Shown here in pieces: positions 1 to 6,436 of a stretch of DNA of 9,683 nucleotides (its first letter is position 1; every line of letters begins with the position of its first letter). Location: positions 1-9,683 of the forward strand of contig JBBSUQ010000129.1 in assembly GCA_038234235.1 (NCBI GenBank), in the 5' to 3' direction. A program made the position numbers and the translations under genes. The notes under the pieces are model-generated. The model was not told the origin of the DNA and did no database searches. It worked only from the letters and a program-made list of their open reading frames with translations. This stretch comes from JBBSUQ01 sp038234235. Lineage in GTDB: Bacteria; Bacteroidota; Bacteroidia; Flavobacteriales_D; Crocinitomicaceae.

Positions 1-189
1 AGAGATGCTTTTATCTTGGCGATTGGTATAAATACTGGTACTTTTAAAGTAGGTTACAGTTATGATGTTACGGTTTCAAAATTAAACAACGGAGTTTCTG
101 GAGGTTCTCATGAAGTTTCATTGGGCTTAAATTTAAGTTGTAAAACCAAAACTCCGGCGTTCAGAACAATATCTTGTCCGTCGTTTTAA
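1..189 (+). CDS. PorP/SprF family type IX secretion outer-membrane protein (3' end only)
   Basis: The first 62 codons from the window edge stay open in frame 1 and end at TAA (187-189), so this is the C-terminus of a gene that begins upstream. The fragment alternates polar and hydrophobic residues like transmembrane beta-strands, for example FKVGYSYDVTVSKL. It ends with HEVSLGLNLSCK, a basic stretch and a terminal CPSF. This ending, two cysteines with CPSF after the last strand, is typical of the PorP/SprF family, outer-membrane beta-barrel proteins linked to type IX secretion and to the export or attachment of adhesins. Several paralogues usually occur per genome, so no specific symbol is given. 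gldJ follows in the same direction after a 66-base gap that has its own promoter. I see no hairpin terminator after the stop, only an A-rich run, so read-through into gldJ is possible. Confidence 0.85.
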   Translation, partial: RDAFILAIGINTGTFKVGYSYDVTVSKLNNGVSGGSHEVSLGLNLSCKTKTPAFRTISCPSF

Positions 190-210
190 AAAAAATAATA
201 TTTGTAACTA

Positions 211-242
211 TTTGCTATCATAACGTTAATAGTTTAAATTTG
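211..242 (+). promoter_or_regulatory. Bacteroidota-type promoter of gldJ
   Basis: A TTTG box (211-214) lies 20 bp before TAAATTTG (235-242). Both match the primary sigma-factor consensus of this phylum (TTTG around -33, TAnnTTTG around -7) with near-ideal spacing. By that consensus transcription would begin at about 246-250, so the TTG at 247 cannot serve as the start codon and the leader before ATG 256 would be only about 6-10 nt. Confidence 0.65.
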
Positions 243-255
243 TCAATTGGAAACT

Positions 256-2301
256 ATGAAAAATAGAAATAAAAACAGAAGTATGCACAGATATATGCTA
301 AAATTCTTTTCAGTTGCCGCTTTAGGAATAATGTTGATTAGTTCTTGCGGAAAAGAAACTTCTTCCACCACTGGATGGAATTACAACGACCCTAAAACCG
401 GTGGTTATCAGAAAGTTCCGTTCATAGATCAGGAAACTGGTCCAGGGCTTTTGTTGGTAGAAGGCGGTACATTTACCATGGGACAATCTGAACAAGACGT
501 AATGCACGATTGGAATAATCGTCCTGCTCGTGTAACAGTTTCGTCTTTTTACATGGACCAAACAGAAGTTACAAATTTTCATTGGTGTGAATATATGTAT
601 TGGATTTCAAGAGCATATAATTCATCTTACCCAATGATTTATAAAAATGCTTTGCCAGATACTTTGGTTTGGAGATCTCCACTTGGTTTCAATGAAAAAT
701 ATGTAGATTATTATTTGCGCCACCCAGCTTATAGAGATTATCCTGTTGTTGGAGTTTCTTGGTTGCAAGCCAATGATTATGCAAAATGGAGAACCGATAG
801 AGTTAATGAATATATTTTAATTCGTGAAGGTGTTCTAGATTATAATATTGATCAACAAGACGAAGCAACTTTTAATACGGAAGCTTACATGGTTGGACAA
901 TATGAAGAAGGTGAAAAAGATAGATTAACCGATTTAAACCCAAGCAATGCTAGTGGCAAAAAATTAGGAAAACGTATTGTTCGTATGGAAGATGGAATTC
1001 TTTTACCGAGATACAGACTCCCAACTGAAGCTGAATGGGAATTTGCTGCTTATGGTTTAATTGGTAACCTTTCTCCTGGAACAGAATTAATTGACGAAAG
1101 AAGAATTTATCCTTGGGATGGACATTGGGTTCGTCAAGATGACGACAAATTTATTGGTTCTATTCGTGCAAACTTTGTAAGAGGACGTGGTGACTACATG
1201 GGAGTTGCAGGAAACCTTAATGACGGAGCTGATGTTACTGCACCAGTTGAGTCTTATTGGCCGAATGATTATGGTCTTTACAACATGGCTGGTAATGTTT
1301 CAGAATGGGTATTAGATGTTTACAGACCTTTAAGTTCAGAAGATTTTGATGAATTTAGACCTTTTAGAGGAAGTGTTTTTACAACGAAATTATTGAACAA
1401 TGAAGGCTCAGTAGAAGTAAAACAAGGCCAAGTAGCTTATGATGTGCACGGCATGAAAGAATACATAAATGAATTTGAAAGAATTCGTTTCCAAAGAGTT
1501 TCTGCTGCAAAACATGATCCGAATGACACGGTTATTCCAAGAGGAGTAGCAGCTAATAATCAATCAAGAAATCCTTCAAAAAATGGATATGCTCCAGATC
1601 CTTTCTATACTTCACACAAAAATGTGAAAGACAGTGCGGAACTTTTGGTGTTGGCTAAAATTAACTTAGTATTAGATAGAGCAATTGCTTTAAAAAATGA
1701 CAAATATGAAATTGATGCGAATACATTAATACAAGACGAAATTTTTGATGGTATTTTTGCAGATGAATTGCGCAGCTCACCTGATGGAGAAGAATATGCT
1801 TACGATATCATTTCTATGATTAGAGAAGGTTTCAATGATTACATTTTGGATACACCGGGTAAACTGAAATACAGAAATGTTACCGAAGAAGAAAATATTG
1901 GTCGTTTGAATTATAGAAAAGACGATTATATTGATTATTTAGATGGTGATATTGAAAGCTCAATTTACTGGCAGAATGATGAAATTAAAAACGGAATAAA
2001 TCAAGCCGTTCGTGATCCAAATCTTATCATGTATCAAAATCAACATGAAGAGTTTGGTTTAGATGGTACACCATTAAAAGTAGGTGACAGAACATCTTGG
2101 CCAACAACTTTAATTTCTGACAAGTCTAGAGTTTACAAAGGTGGTTCTTGGAAAGATAGAGCATATTGGTTGGCTCCTTCACAAAGAAGATATTTAGATG
2201 AACGTCAATCTACTGACGCCATAGGATTTAGATGTGCCATGGATAGAGTTGGTAGCCCAACTGGAATGAACTACGGCAAGAAAAAAGAAAAGAAAAGATA
2301 G
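256..2301 (+). CDS. gldJ: Gliding motility / type IX secretion lipoprotein GldJ
   Basis: GldJ is a cell-envelope lipoprotein needed for gliding and for stability of the GldK part of the type IX secretion machine. Numbering from ATG 256, a signal peptide with lipobox LISSC puts the lipidated cysteine at residue 31. The rest has the formylglycine-generating-enzyme (FGE-sulfatase) fold: VEGGTFTMG (68-76), TEVTN (103-107), RLPTEAEWEFAA (254-265), NMAGNVSEW (343-351), KGGSW (628-632) and GFRC (657-660). The phrases QETGPG and MHDWNN, and murF rather than gldL downstream, favour GldJ over its relative GldK. The usual FGE active-site cysteine pair after GGSW is absent (KDRAYW instead), so a structural role is inferred. 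About 265 residues separate NVSEW from KGGSW. The C-terminus is lysine-rich (GKKKEKKR). At 681 residues it is longer than the roughly 560 I recall for F. johnsoniae GldJ. An in-frame TTG at 247 is rejected; ATG 283 is a plausible alternative start. Confidence 0.9.
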   Translation: MKNRNKNRSMHRYMLKFFSVAALGIMLISSCGKETSSTTGWNYNDPKTGGYQKVPFIDQETGPGLLLVEGGTFTMGQSEQDVMHDWNNRPARVTVSSFYMDQTEVTNFHWCEYMYWISRAYNSSYPMIYKNALPDTLVWRSPLGFNEKYVDYYLRHPAYRDYPVVGVSWLQANDYAKWRTDRVNEYILIREGVLDYNIDQQDEATFNTEAYMVGQYEEGEKDRLTDLNPSNASGKKLGKRIVRMEDGILLPRYRLPTEAEWEFAAYGLIGNLSPGTELIDERRIYPWDGHWVRQDDDKFIGSIRANFVRGRGDYMGVAGNLNDGADVTAPVESYWPNDYGLYNMAGNVSEWVLDVYRPLSSEDFDEFRPFRGSVFTTKLLNNEGSVEVKQGQVAYDVHGMKEYINEFERIRFQRVSAAKHDPNDTVIPRGVAANNQSRNPSKNGYAPDPFYTSHKNVKDSAELLVLAKINLVLDRAIALKNDKYEIDANTLIQDEIFDGIFADELRSSPDGEEYAYDIISMIREGFNDYILDTPGKLKYRNVTEEENIGRLNYRKDDYIDYLDGDIESSIYWQNDEIKNGINQAVRDPNLIMYQNQHEEFGLDGTPLKVGDRTSWPTTLISDKSRVYKGGSWKDRAYWLAPSQRRYLDERQSTDAIGFRCAMDRVGSPTGMNYGKKKEKKR

Positions 2302-2317
2302 GAAATAAATTTTAGTG

Positions 2318-2353
2318 AAAAGCCCATGATTTTAAAAGTCGTGGGCTTTTTTT
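2318..2353 (+). terminator. Intrinsic terminator after gldJ
   Basis: AAAAGCCCATGA (2318-2329) pairs with TCGTGGGCTTTT (2339-2350), giving a 12-bp stem with one T-G wobble and a 9-nt loop. It runs into a T tract (2347-2353). It lies 17 bases after the gldJ stop and 22 bases before the murF start, so the two genes are probably not a simple operon. Confidence 0.85.
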
Positions 2354-2375
2354 ATGATAAGAAATTCTAAACGAA

Positions 2376-3668
2376 ATGGTAACTGAAAATTTATACAACA
2401 TTTTTTTAGCCTCAAGTGGGGTTTGCACCGACTCAAGAAACATTCAAAAAGATTGTCTTTTCATCGGACTTAAAGGTGATAATTTTGACGGTAATAAATT
2501 TGCATCACAAGCATTACAAGATGGAGCCAAGTTCGCATTTGTTGACGATGAAAAATATAAAACCGATGACAGAATAGAATTGGTATCTGACACCTTAGAA
2601 TTTTTGCAACAACTTGCATTCACACATAGAAAAAAATTTAATATTCCAATTATTGGGATAACTGGCAGTAATGGCAAGACAAGTACCAAGGAATTAATAA
2701 ACGTAGCCTTAAGTTCTGCAAAAAATGTGTTGTGCACAAAAGGTAACTTAAACAATCATATTGGTGTGCCTTTAACGCTTTTGCAACTTAACAAAACGCA
2801 TGAAATAGCCGTAATTGAAATGGGTGCAAACAAACCTGGCGATATTGCTGAACTTTGTGCTATGGTAGAACCTAATATCGGAATCATTACAAATATAGGA
2901 AAAGCACATTTGGAAGGTTTTGAAGATTTGCAAGGTGTTGTAAATACAAAAATTGCGCTATATAAAACAATATCTGCCTTGCAAGGAACTGTAATTTACA
3001 ATGGAGACGATGAGCTTCTGGAAACTTATGTGCCTAAATCTTGTGAACTTATAAAATATGGAAATAACAAGGATAGTAATGTTCAAGGTCAATTATTAGA
3101 ATTAAATCCCTTTGTGAAAATGAAATATTATTGCAAAGATTATGAATCCAATGCCTTGCAAATGCAAATGTTGGGAGATTATAATTATTATAATTATTTG
3201 GCTGCAATTGCTGTGGCAAGATATTTCAATATTCCCGAAAATTTATACGAGCAAGCATTAGTTGATTATCTGCCCACAAATAATCGATCACAGATACAAA
3301 AGACAAAAACAAATACACTTATTTTAGATTGTTACAATGCCAATCCTTCAAGTATGGAAAGCGCGTTGCGAAGTTTTGGAATGATTGCCAATGAGAATAA
3401 ATTCATTATTCTGGGTGATATGCTGGAATTAGGTCAAGAAACCACTAGCGAGCATAAAAAAATACTTGAACTCTGCGAAAGTTTAAAACTGAAAGGAATA
3501 ACTGTAGGAATTTTCTTTAAATCGGTTAATAGATACAATTCTATAAAATCATTCGGCACCAAAGGCGAAGCTGCAATGTACTTGAATGATTTAAATTTGA
3601 AAGACAATTTAATATTATTGAAAGGATCGAGAGGAATTGGTCTTGAGAGTTTTGAAAATTTATTGTAG
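2376..3668 (+). CDS. murF: UDP-N-acetylmuramoyl-tripeptide--D-alanyl-D-alanine ligase MurF
   Basis: MurF is the cytoplasmic ATP-dependent ligase that adds D-Ala-D-Ala to UDP-MurNAc-tripeptide, the last Mur-ligase step before lipid I. All three domains are visible in 430 residues, a normal length. The N-terminal substrate domain has TDSRNIQKDCLF with FDGNKF (18-43). The central ATPase domain has the P-loop GITGSNGKTST (94-104), NLNNHIGVP (124-132), EMGAN (148-152) and NIGKAHLEGF (173-182). The C-terminal domain has LDCYNANPSSM (317-327), LGDMLELG (346-353) and LLKGSRG (414-420). It starts 22 bases after the gldJ terminator with no SD-like site, only A-rich sequence (ACGAA). I could not find a convincing promoter in the short gap, so expression may come from read-through past the terminator or from a weak promoter. 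Its TAG stop abuts the repeat array. murF next to gldJ is an arrangement I recall from flavobacteria. Confidence 0.95.
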   Translation: MVTENLYNIFLASSGVCTDSRNIQKDCLFIGLKGDNFDGNKFASQALQDGAKFAFVDDEKYKTDDRIELVSDTLEFLQQLAFTHRKKFNIPIIGITGSNGKTSTKELINVALSSAKNVLCTKGNLNNHIGVPLTLLQLNKTHEIAVIEMGANKPGDIAELCAMVEPNIGIITNIGKAHLEGFEDLQGVVNTKIALYKTISALQGTVIYNGDDELLETYVPKSCELIKYGNNKDSNVQGQLLELNPFVKMKYYCKDYESNALQMQMLGDYNYYNYLAAIAVARYFNIPENLYEQALVDYLPTNNRSQIQKTKTNTLILDCYNANPSSMESALRSFGMIANENKFIILGDMLELGQETTSEHKKILELCESLKLKGITVGIFFKSVNRYNSIKSFGTKGEAAMYLNDLNLKDNLILLKGSRGIGLESFENLL

Positions 3669-3871
3669 GTGTAAGAATAATGTCACCACCTTCGGGGTTT
3701 ACCTGTATATTTTGATCAATGGTGTAAAATCCTTTCACCGCCTTCGTGGTTAGATAAATGTCACCATCTTTGGGGTTACTTGTATATTTTGAACTATGGT
3801 GTAAAAACATTCACCACCTTCGGGTTAGATTAATGTCATTGCCTTCAGGTTTACTGTATTATTTTGGAAAT
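3668..3871. repeat. Degenerate tandem repeat array, period about 77 bp, with hairpin-like core
   Basis: The phrase ggtgtaa recurs at 3668, 3721 and 3798, marking three units: one shortened (3668-3720), one full (3721-3797) and one diverged (3798 to about 3871). Within the units a core resembling TCACCACCTTCGGGGTT occurs five times, starting near 3683, 3735, 3761, 3811 and 3836. Spacing alternates at about 52, 26, 50 and 25 bases. The first, third and fifth cores are followed by a tgtat(at)tttg phrase, the second and fourth by ttagat(a/t)aatg, so each full unit holds two core variants. The core can form a small stem (ACC..C / G.GGT) around a CTTC loop, although several copies have mismatches. 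A short minus-strand reading frame crosses it but shows no gene-like features. The array may be a decayed intergenic repeat family. Confidence 0.7.
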
Positions 3872-3981
3872 TTTGGTTTCATAATCGTATCATAACCCAA
3901 GAGTTTGGACAGCAGAAGTCACGGTAGTGTTTTTGGGGTATATTGATTTTACATTCAAAAATAATAATTTTAAGCGCATAA
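3872..3981. other. Intergenic stretch with nothing recognisable
   Basis: Between the repeat array and the downstream terminator lie about 110 bases of AT-rich sequence. I see no open frame of useful length, no tRNA or other RNA fold, no promoter in either direction and no match to the repeat core. Together with the array and the terminator it makes up the 364-base gene-free region separating the convergent murF and acyl-CoA dehydrogenase genes. Confidence 0.5.
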
Positions 3982-4007
3982 AAAAGGGAACTTTTCAGCT
4001 CCCTTTT
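3980..4007 (-). terminator. Intrinsic terminator of the acyl-CoA dehydrogenase gene
   Basis: AAAAGGGA (3982-3989) pairs with TCCCTTTT (4000-4007), an 8-bp stem with a 10-nt loop. Read on the minus strand the stem is followed by a run of six T (3980-3985 on the plus strand are A). It lies about 25 bases past the minus-strand stop codon at 4033. The T-rich flank on the other side could also give some plus-strand termination. Confidence 0.75.
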
Positions 4008-4032
4008 AATTTAAAATATTTAAACTATTGAA

Positions 4033-5175
4033 TTAATCTTGAAGCAAATTTCTTGAAATTACAATTTTCTGAACTTCAGACGTTCCTTCATAAATTTGAG
4101 TAATTTTTGCATCGCGCATCAATCGTTCTACGTGGTATTCTTTTACGAATCCATATCCACCATGTATTTGTACCGCTTCTATTGATTGTTCCATTGCAAC
4201 TTTGGATGCATAAAGTTTAGCCATTGCTCCAGATTGATCGTAATTTTTACCAGAATCTTTGTCCGTAGCTGCTTTGTAAACCAAAAGTCTTGCGGCTTCA
4301 ACTTCGGTAGCCATATCTGCCAATTTAAATGCAATTGCTTGGTGTTTGTAAATTTCTTTGCCAAAAGCTTTTCTTTCTTTGGAATATGCTAGAGCAAGTT
4401 CTAAACCTCCTGCAGCAATTCCTAATGCTTGAGAAGCAATTCCAATTCTTCCGCCAGATAAGGTTTTCATAGCGAATTTAAATCCGAATCCGTCCTCCCC
4501 TATTCTATTTTCTTTAGGAACTTTTACGTCGTTGAACATTAAAGTATGTGTATCACTTCCTCTAATTCCCATTTTATCTTCCTTCGCTCCAACTATAAAG
4601 CCTTCCATTCCCCTTTCGATGATAAATGCATTAATGCCTTTGTGTCCTGCTTCAACATTAGTTTGAGCTATTACGATGTATGTTGAGGCAGAAGAACCAT
4701 TGGTAATCCAGTTTTTAGTTCCATTCAATAAATAATAATCTCCTTTGTCAACTGCAGTAGTTCTTTGAGAAGTAGCATCTGATCCTGCTTCTGGTTCAGA
4801 TAAACAAAAGGCTCCAATTTTCTCACCTTTTGCAAGGGGAACTAAATATTTTTGTTTTTGTTCTTCAGTTCCAAATTTTTCTATTCCCCAGCATACCAAA
4901 GAATTATTTACTGACATACAAACTGAAACCGATGCATCAATTTTAGAAATTTCTTCCATTGCTAAAACATAAGACATCGTATCCATTCCTGATCCGCCGT
5001 ATTTGGGATCTACCATCATGCCCATAAAACCTAATTCGCCTAGTTGTTTAATCTCTTCAGCAGGAAATCTTTGAGCATTGTCTCTTTCAATAACTTCCTT
5101 CTTTAAAACATTTTGAGCGAAATCTCTTGCTGCTGCTTTTACAGCTAATTGTTCTTCTGTTAATTCAAAATTCAT
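4033..5175 (-). CDS. Acyl-CoA dehydrogenase (short/medium-chain, butyryl-CoA dehydrogenase type)
   Basis: This is a FAD-dependent flavoprotein that oxidises an acyl-CoA to the trans-2-enoyl-CoA, passing electrons to an electron-transfer flavoprotein. Its 380 residues match the usual length of the family. The N-terminal helical domain begins FELTEEQ. The middle domain has CLSEPEAGSDA (124-134) and NGTKNWITNG (151-160), both contacting flavin or substrate. The C-terminal domain has RKAFGKEIYKHQAI (268-281), QIHGGYGF (336-343) and IYEGTSEVQ (361-369). E363 in YEGT is at the position of the catalytic base in short- and medium-chain acyl-CoA dehydrogenases; the isovaleryl- and long-chain enzymes keep theirs elsewhere. 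Chain length cannot be settled from sequence alone; short straight-chain acyl-CoA is the best guess. It is a single-gene unit, convergent with murF and divergent from anmK (88-base gap), with its own terminator. Adjacent genes give no pathway hint. Confidence 0.93.
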   Translation of the reverse strand: MNFELTEEQLAVKAAARDFAQNVLKKEVIERDNAQRFPAEEIKQLGELGFMGMMVDPKYGGSGMDTMSYVLAMEEISKIDASVSVCMSVNNSLVCWGIEKFGTEEQKQKYLVPLAKGEKIGAFCLSEPEAGSDATSQRTTAVDKGDYYLLNGTKNWITNGSSASTYIVIAQTNVEAGHKGINAFIIERGMEGFIVGAKEDKMGIRGSDTHTLMFNDVKVPKENRIGEDGFGFKFAMKTLSGGRIGIASQALGIAAGGLELALAYSKERKAFGKEIYKHQAIAFKLADMATEVEAARLLVYKAATDKDSGKNYDQSGAMAKLYASKVAMEQSIEAVQIHGGYGFVKEYHVERLMRDAKITQIYEGTSEVQKIVISRNLLQD

Positions 5176-5218
5176 TTATACTTTCTTTATAGTTAACAAC
5201 TTTACCGTGGTTCGTTTG

Positions 5219-5226
5219 CAAATCTA
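5219..5226 (-). promoter_or_regulatory. Possible -7 box of the acyl-CoA dehydrogenase gene
   Basis: The minus strand reads TAGATTTG here, a full match to the Bacteroidota TAnnTTTG element, about 43 bases before the start codon. No TTTG occurs at the expected 17-23 bp upstream; the nearest lies 30 bp away. Treat it as half a promoter only. It lies in the 88-base gap shared with the divergent anmK. Confidence 0.35.
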
Positions 5227-5263
5227 AGTATATAATTTTACTTTTCCTTAAAATTTCAAAGCA

Positions 5264-6340
5264 ATGATAATAGGATTAATGTCGGGAACATCAATGGACG
5301 GTTTAGATATCGTAGCCACTGAATTTGAAAATAGAGATAACAATTTCTCTTATGAAATAATAGCTTCAAAAACCTATGAATACGATGATAAACTAAGAAA
5401 TAGGTTATCTCAAAGCTCAGAATTAAGTGCGCTTCAAATGCGGCAATTTGATCTGGAATTTGGAACTATTATGGCAAATTATGTCAATGAATTTTGTATA
5501 GAATTCAAGATTAATAAAAATGAAATTGAGTTTATTTCTTCTCATGGACATACCGTTTTTCATCAGCCGGAAAAGGGAATTACCTTTCAGATTGGATCAG
5601 GTCATACTTTAGCATACCAAACAAAACTAAAAGTTATCAATGATTTTAGAACCAAAGATGTAATTGCTGGAGGTCAAGGCGCGCCACTGGTTCCAATTGG
5701 AGACAAATTGTTGTTTGTAAATGAAGCAGAGGCTTTTATTAATTTAGGAGGATTTGCAAACATTTCTTTTACTCACAATAAAGAAGTTAATGCCTTCGAT
5801 ATTTGTCCTTTAAATTTACCTTTAAACAAATTGGTTCAACTTAACAACTTGGCAAATGGACTATCAGGCGTGGAATACGATAAAAATGGCAGCCTTGCAG
5901 AAAAAGGAACCTTAAATTTTTTCCTTTTCGATTTATTAAATAATTTGCCTTATTATAAAATAGACAAACATAAATCTTTAGGGATAGAATGGTTAGACGA
6001 GCATTTCTATCCTCTAATTAAAACCAAAAAAGACATAGAGAGTAACCTGCGTTCAATTGTAGAACACATTGCATTTCAGATTGCAGAAACTTTACAGAAA
6101 CATGATCTAAAATCGGTATTATTTAGTGGTGGTGGGGTTTATAATAAATTTTTAATGTCAAGGATTAAACATTATTTTAAAGGAGAAATAAAAATCCCAA
6201 CTAAAGAAATAATTGAATTTAAAGAAGCTTTAATTTTTGCTTTTTTAGGCTATTTATATTCTAAAAACGAAGTAAATTCTTTAAAAAGTGTGACGGGAGC
6301 CAAATCAGATTTGGTTAATGGAGTTATTTATTTGCCTTAA
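5264..6340 (+). CDS. anmK: Anhydro-N-acetylmuramic acid kinase
   Basis: AnmK cleaves the 1,6-anhydro ring of anhMurNAc and phosphorylates it with ATP to MurNAc-6-phosphate, a cytoplasmic step in peptidoglycan recycling. The 358 residues are close to the usual 360-370. The ATPase-like fold starts with GLMSGTSMDGLD (4-15), followed by SHGHTVFH (93-100), GGQGAPLVP (136-144), NLGGFANIS (160-168), a glycine-rich GGG loop (289-291) and the C-terminal KEALIFAFLG (320-329). The catalytic aspartate expected from the E. coli enzyme (in FDTGPGN) corresponds to D179, but the motif here reads FDICPLN, so the glycines of that loop are changed. I believe this variant is common in Bacteroidota. The ATG has an A-rich upstream region and no SD. 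It is divergent from the acyl-CoA dehydrogenase gene; its own promoter is not clear. The next gene, 96 bases on, has a separate promoter and an unrelated function. Confidence 0.93.
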   Translation: MIIGLMSGTSMDGLDIVATEFENRDNNFSYEIIASKTYEYDDKLRNRLSQSSELSALQMRQFDLEFGTIMANYVNEFCIEFKINKNEIEFISSHGHTVFHQPEKGITFQIGSGHTLAYQTKLKVINDFRTKDVIAGGQGAPLVPIGDKLLFVNEAEAFINLGGFANISFTHNKEVNAFDICPLNLPLNKLVQLNNLANGLSGVEYDKNGSLAEKGTLNFFLFDLLNNLPYYKIDKHKSLGIEWLDEHFYPLIKTKKDIESNLRSIVEHIAFQIAETLQKHDLKSVLFSGGGVYNKFLMSRIKHYFKGEIKIPTKEIIEFKEALIFAFLGYLYSKNEVNSLKSVTGAKSDLVNGVIYLP

Positions 6341-6366
6341 TTCATATAATTTTTGCTTTTAAAAAG

Positions 6367-6395
6367 TTTGTCGTTGAAATACTTTATTAATTTTG
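6367..6395 (+). promoter_or_regulatory. Bacteroidota-type promoter of the dehydrogenase-nhaD-exbB group
   Basis: TTTG (6367-6370), a 17-bp spacer and TAATTTTG (6388-6395) fit the TTTG / TAnnTTTG consensus, with a spacer at the short end of the accepted range. A start at about 6400 would give a leader of roughly 37 nt before ATG 6437. Because the next two gaps are short (14 and 31 bp) and show no promoter, this site could drive all three genes. Confidence 0.55.
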
Positions 6396-6436
6396 CCGAT
6401 TAGCAGATAATTAGTGCAATCAATAATTAGATTTAA

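Noticed and set aside
247..255. TTG start for gldJ at 247
   Set aside because: The ATG at 256 is in frame 9 bases later, and the predicted transcript start falls at about 246-250, leaving no room for initiation at 247.
256..2301. Calling this gene gldK/porK, a related FGE-fold lipoprotein
   Set aside because: QETGPG, MHDWNN and VYKGGSWKDRAYW match what I know of GldJ, and murF rather than gldL follows.
3541..3810. Minus-strand open frame of 89 codons
   Set aside because: It overlaps the murF 3' end and the repeat array, and its repetitive NPxxGDI phrases simply reflect the DNA repeat. No recognisable domain or initiation context.
3668..3871. CRISPR array
   Set aside because: Cores are imperfect, spacing alternates between about 25 and 51 bases, the intervening sequence is itself repeated rather than unique, and no cas genes are present.
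5215..5240. Promoter for anmK (TTTG 5215-5218 with TAATTTTA 5233-5240)
   Set aside because: The 14-bp spacer is too short and the -7 element lacks its final G, so the match is not better than chance in AT-rich sequence.
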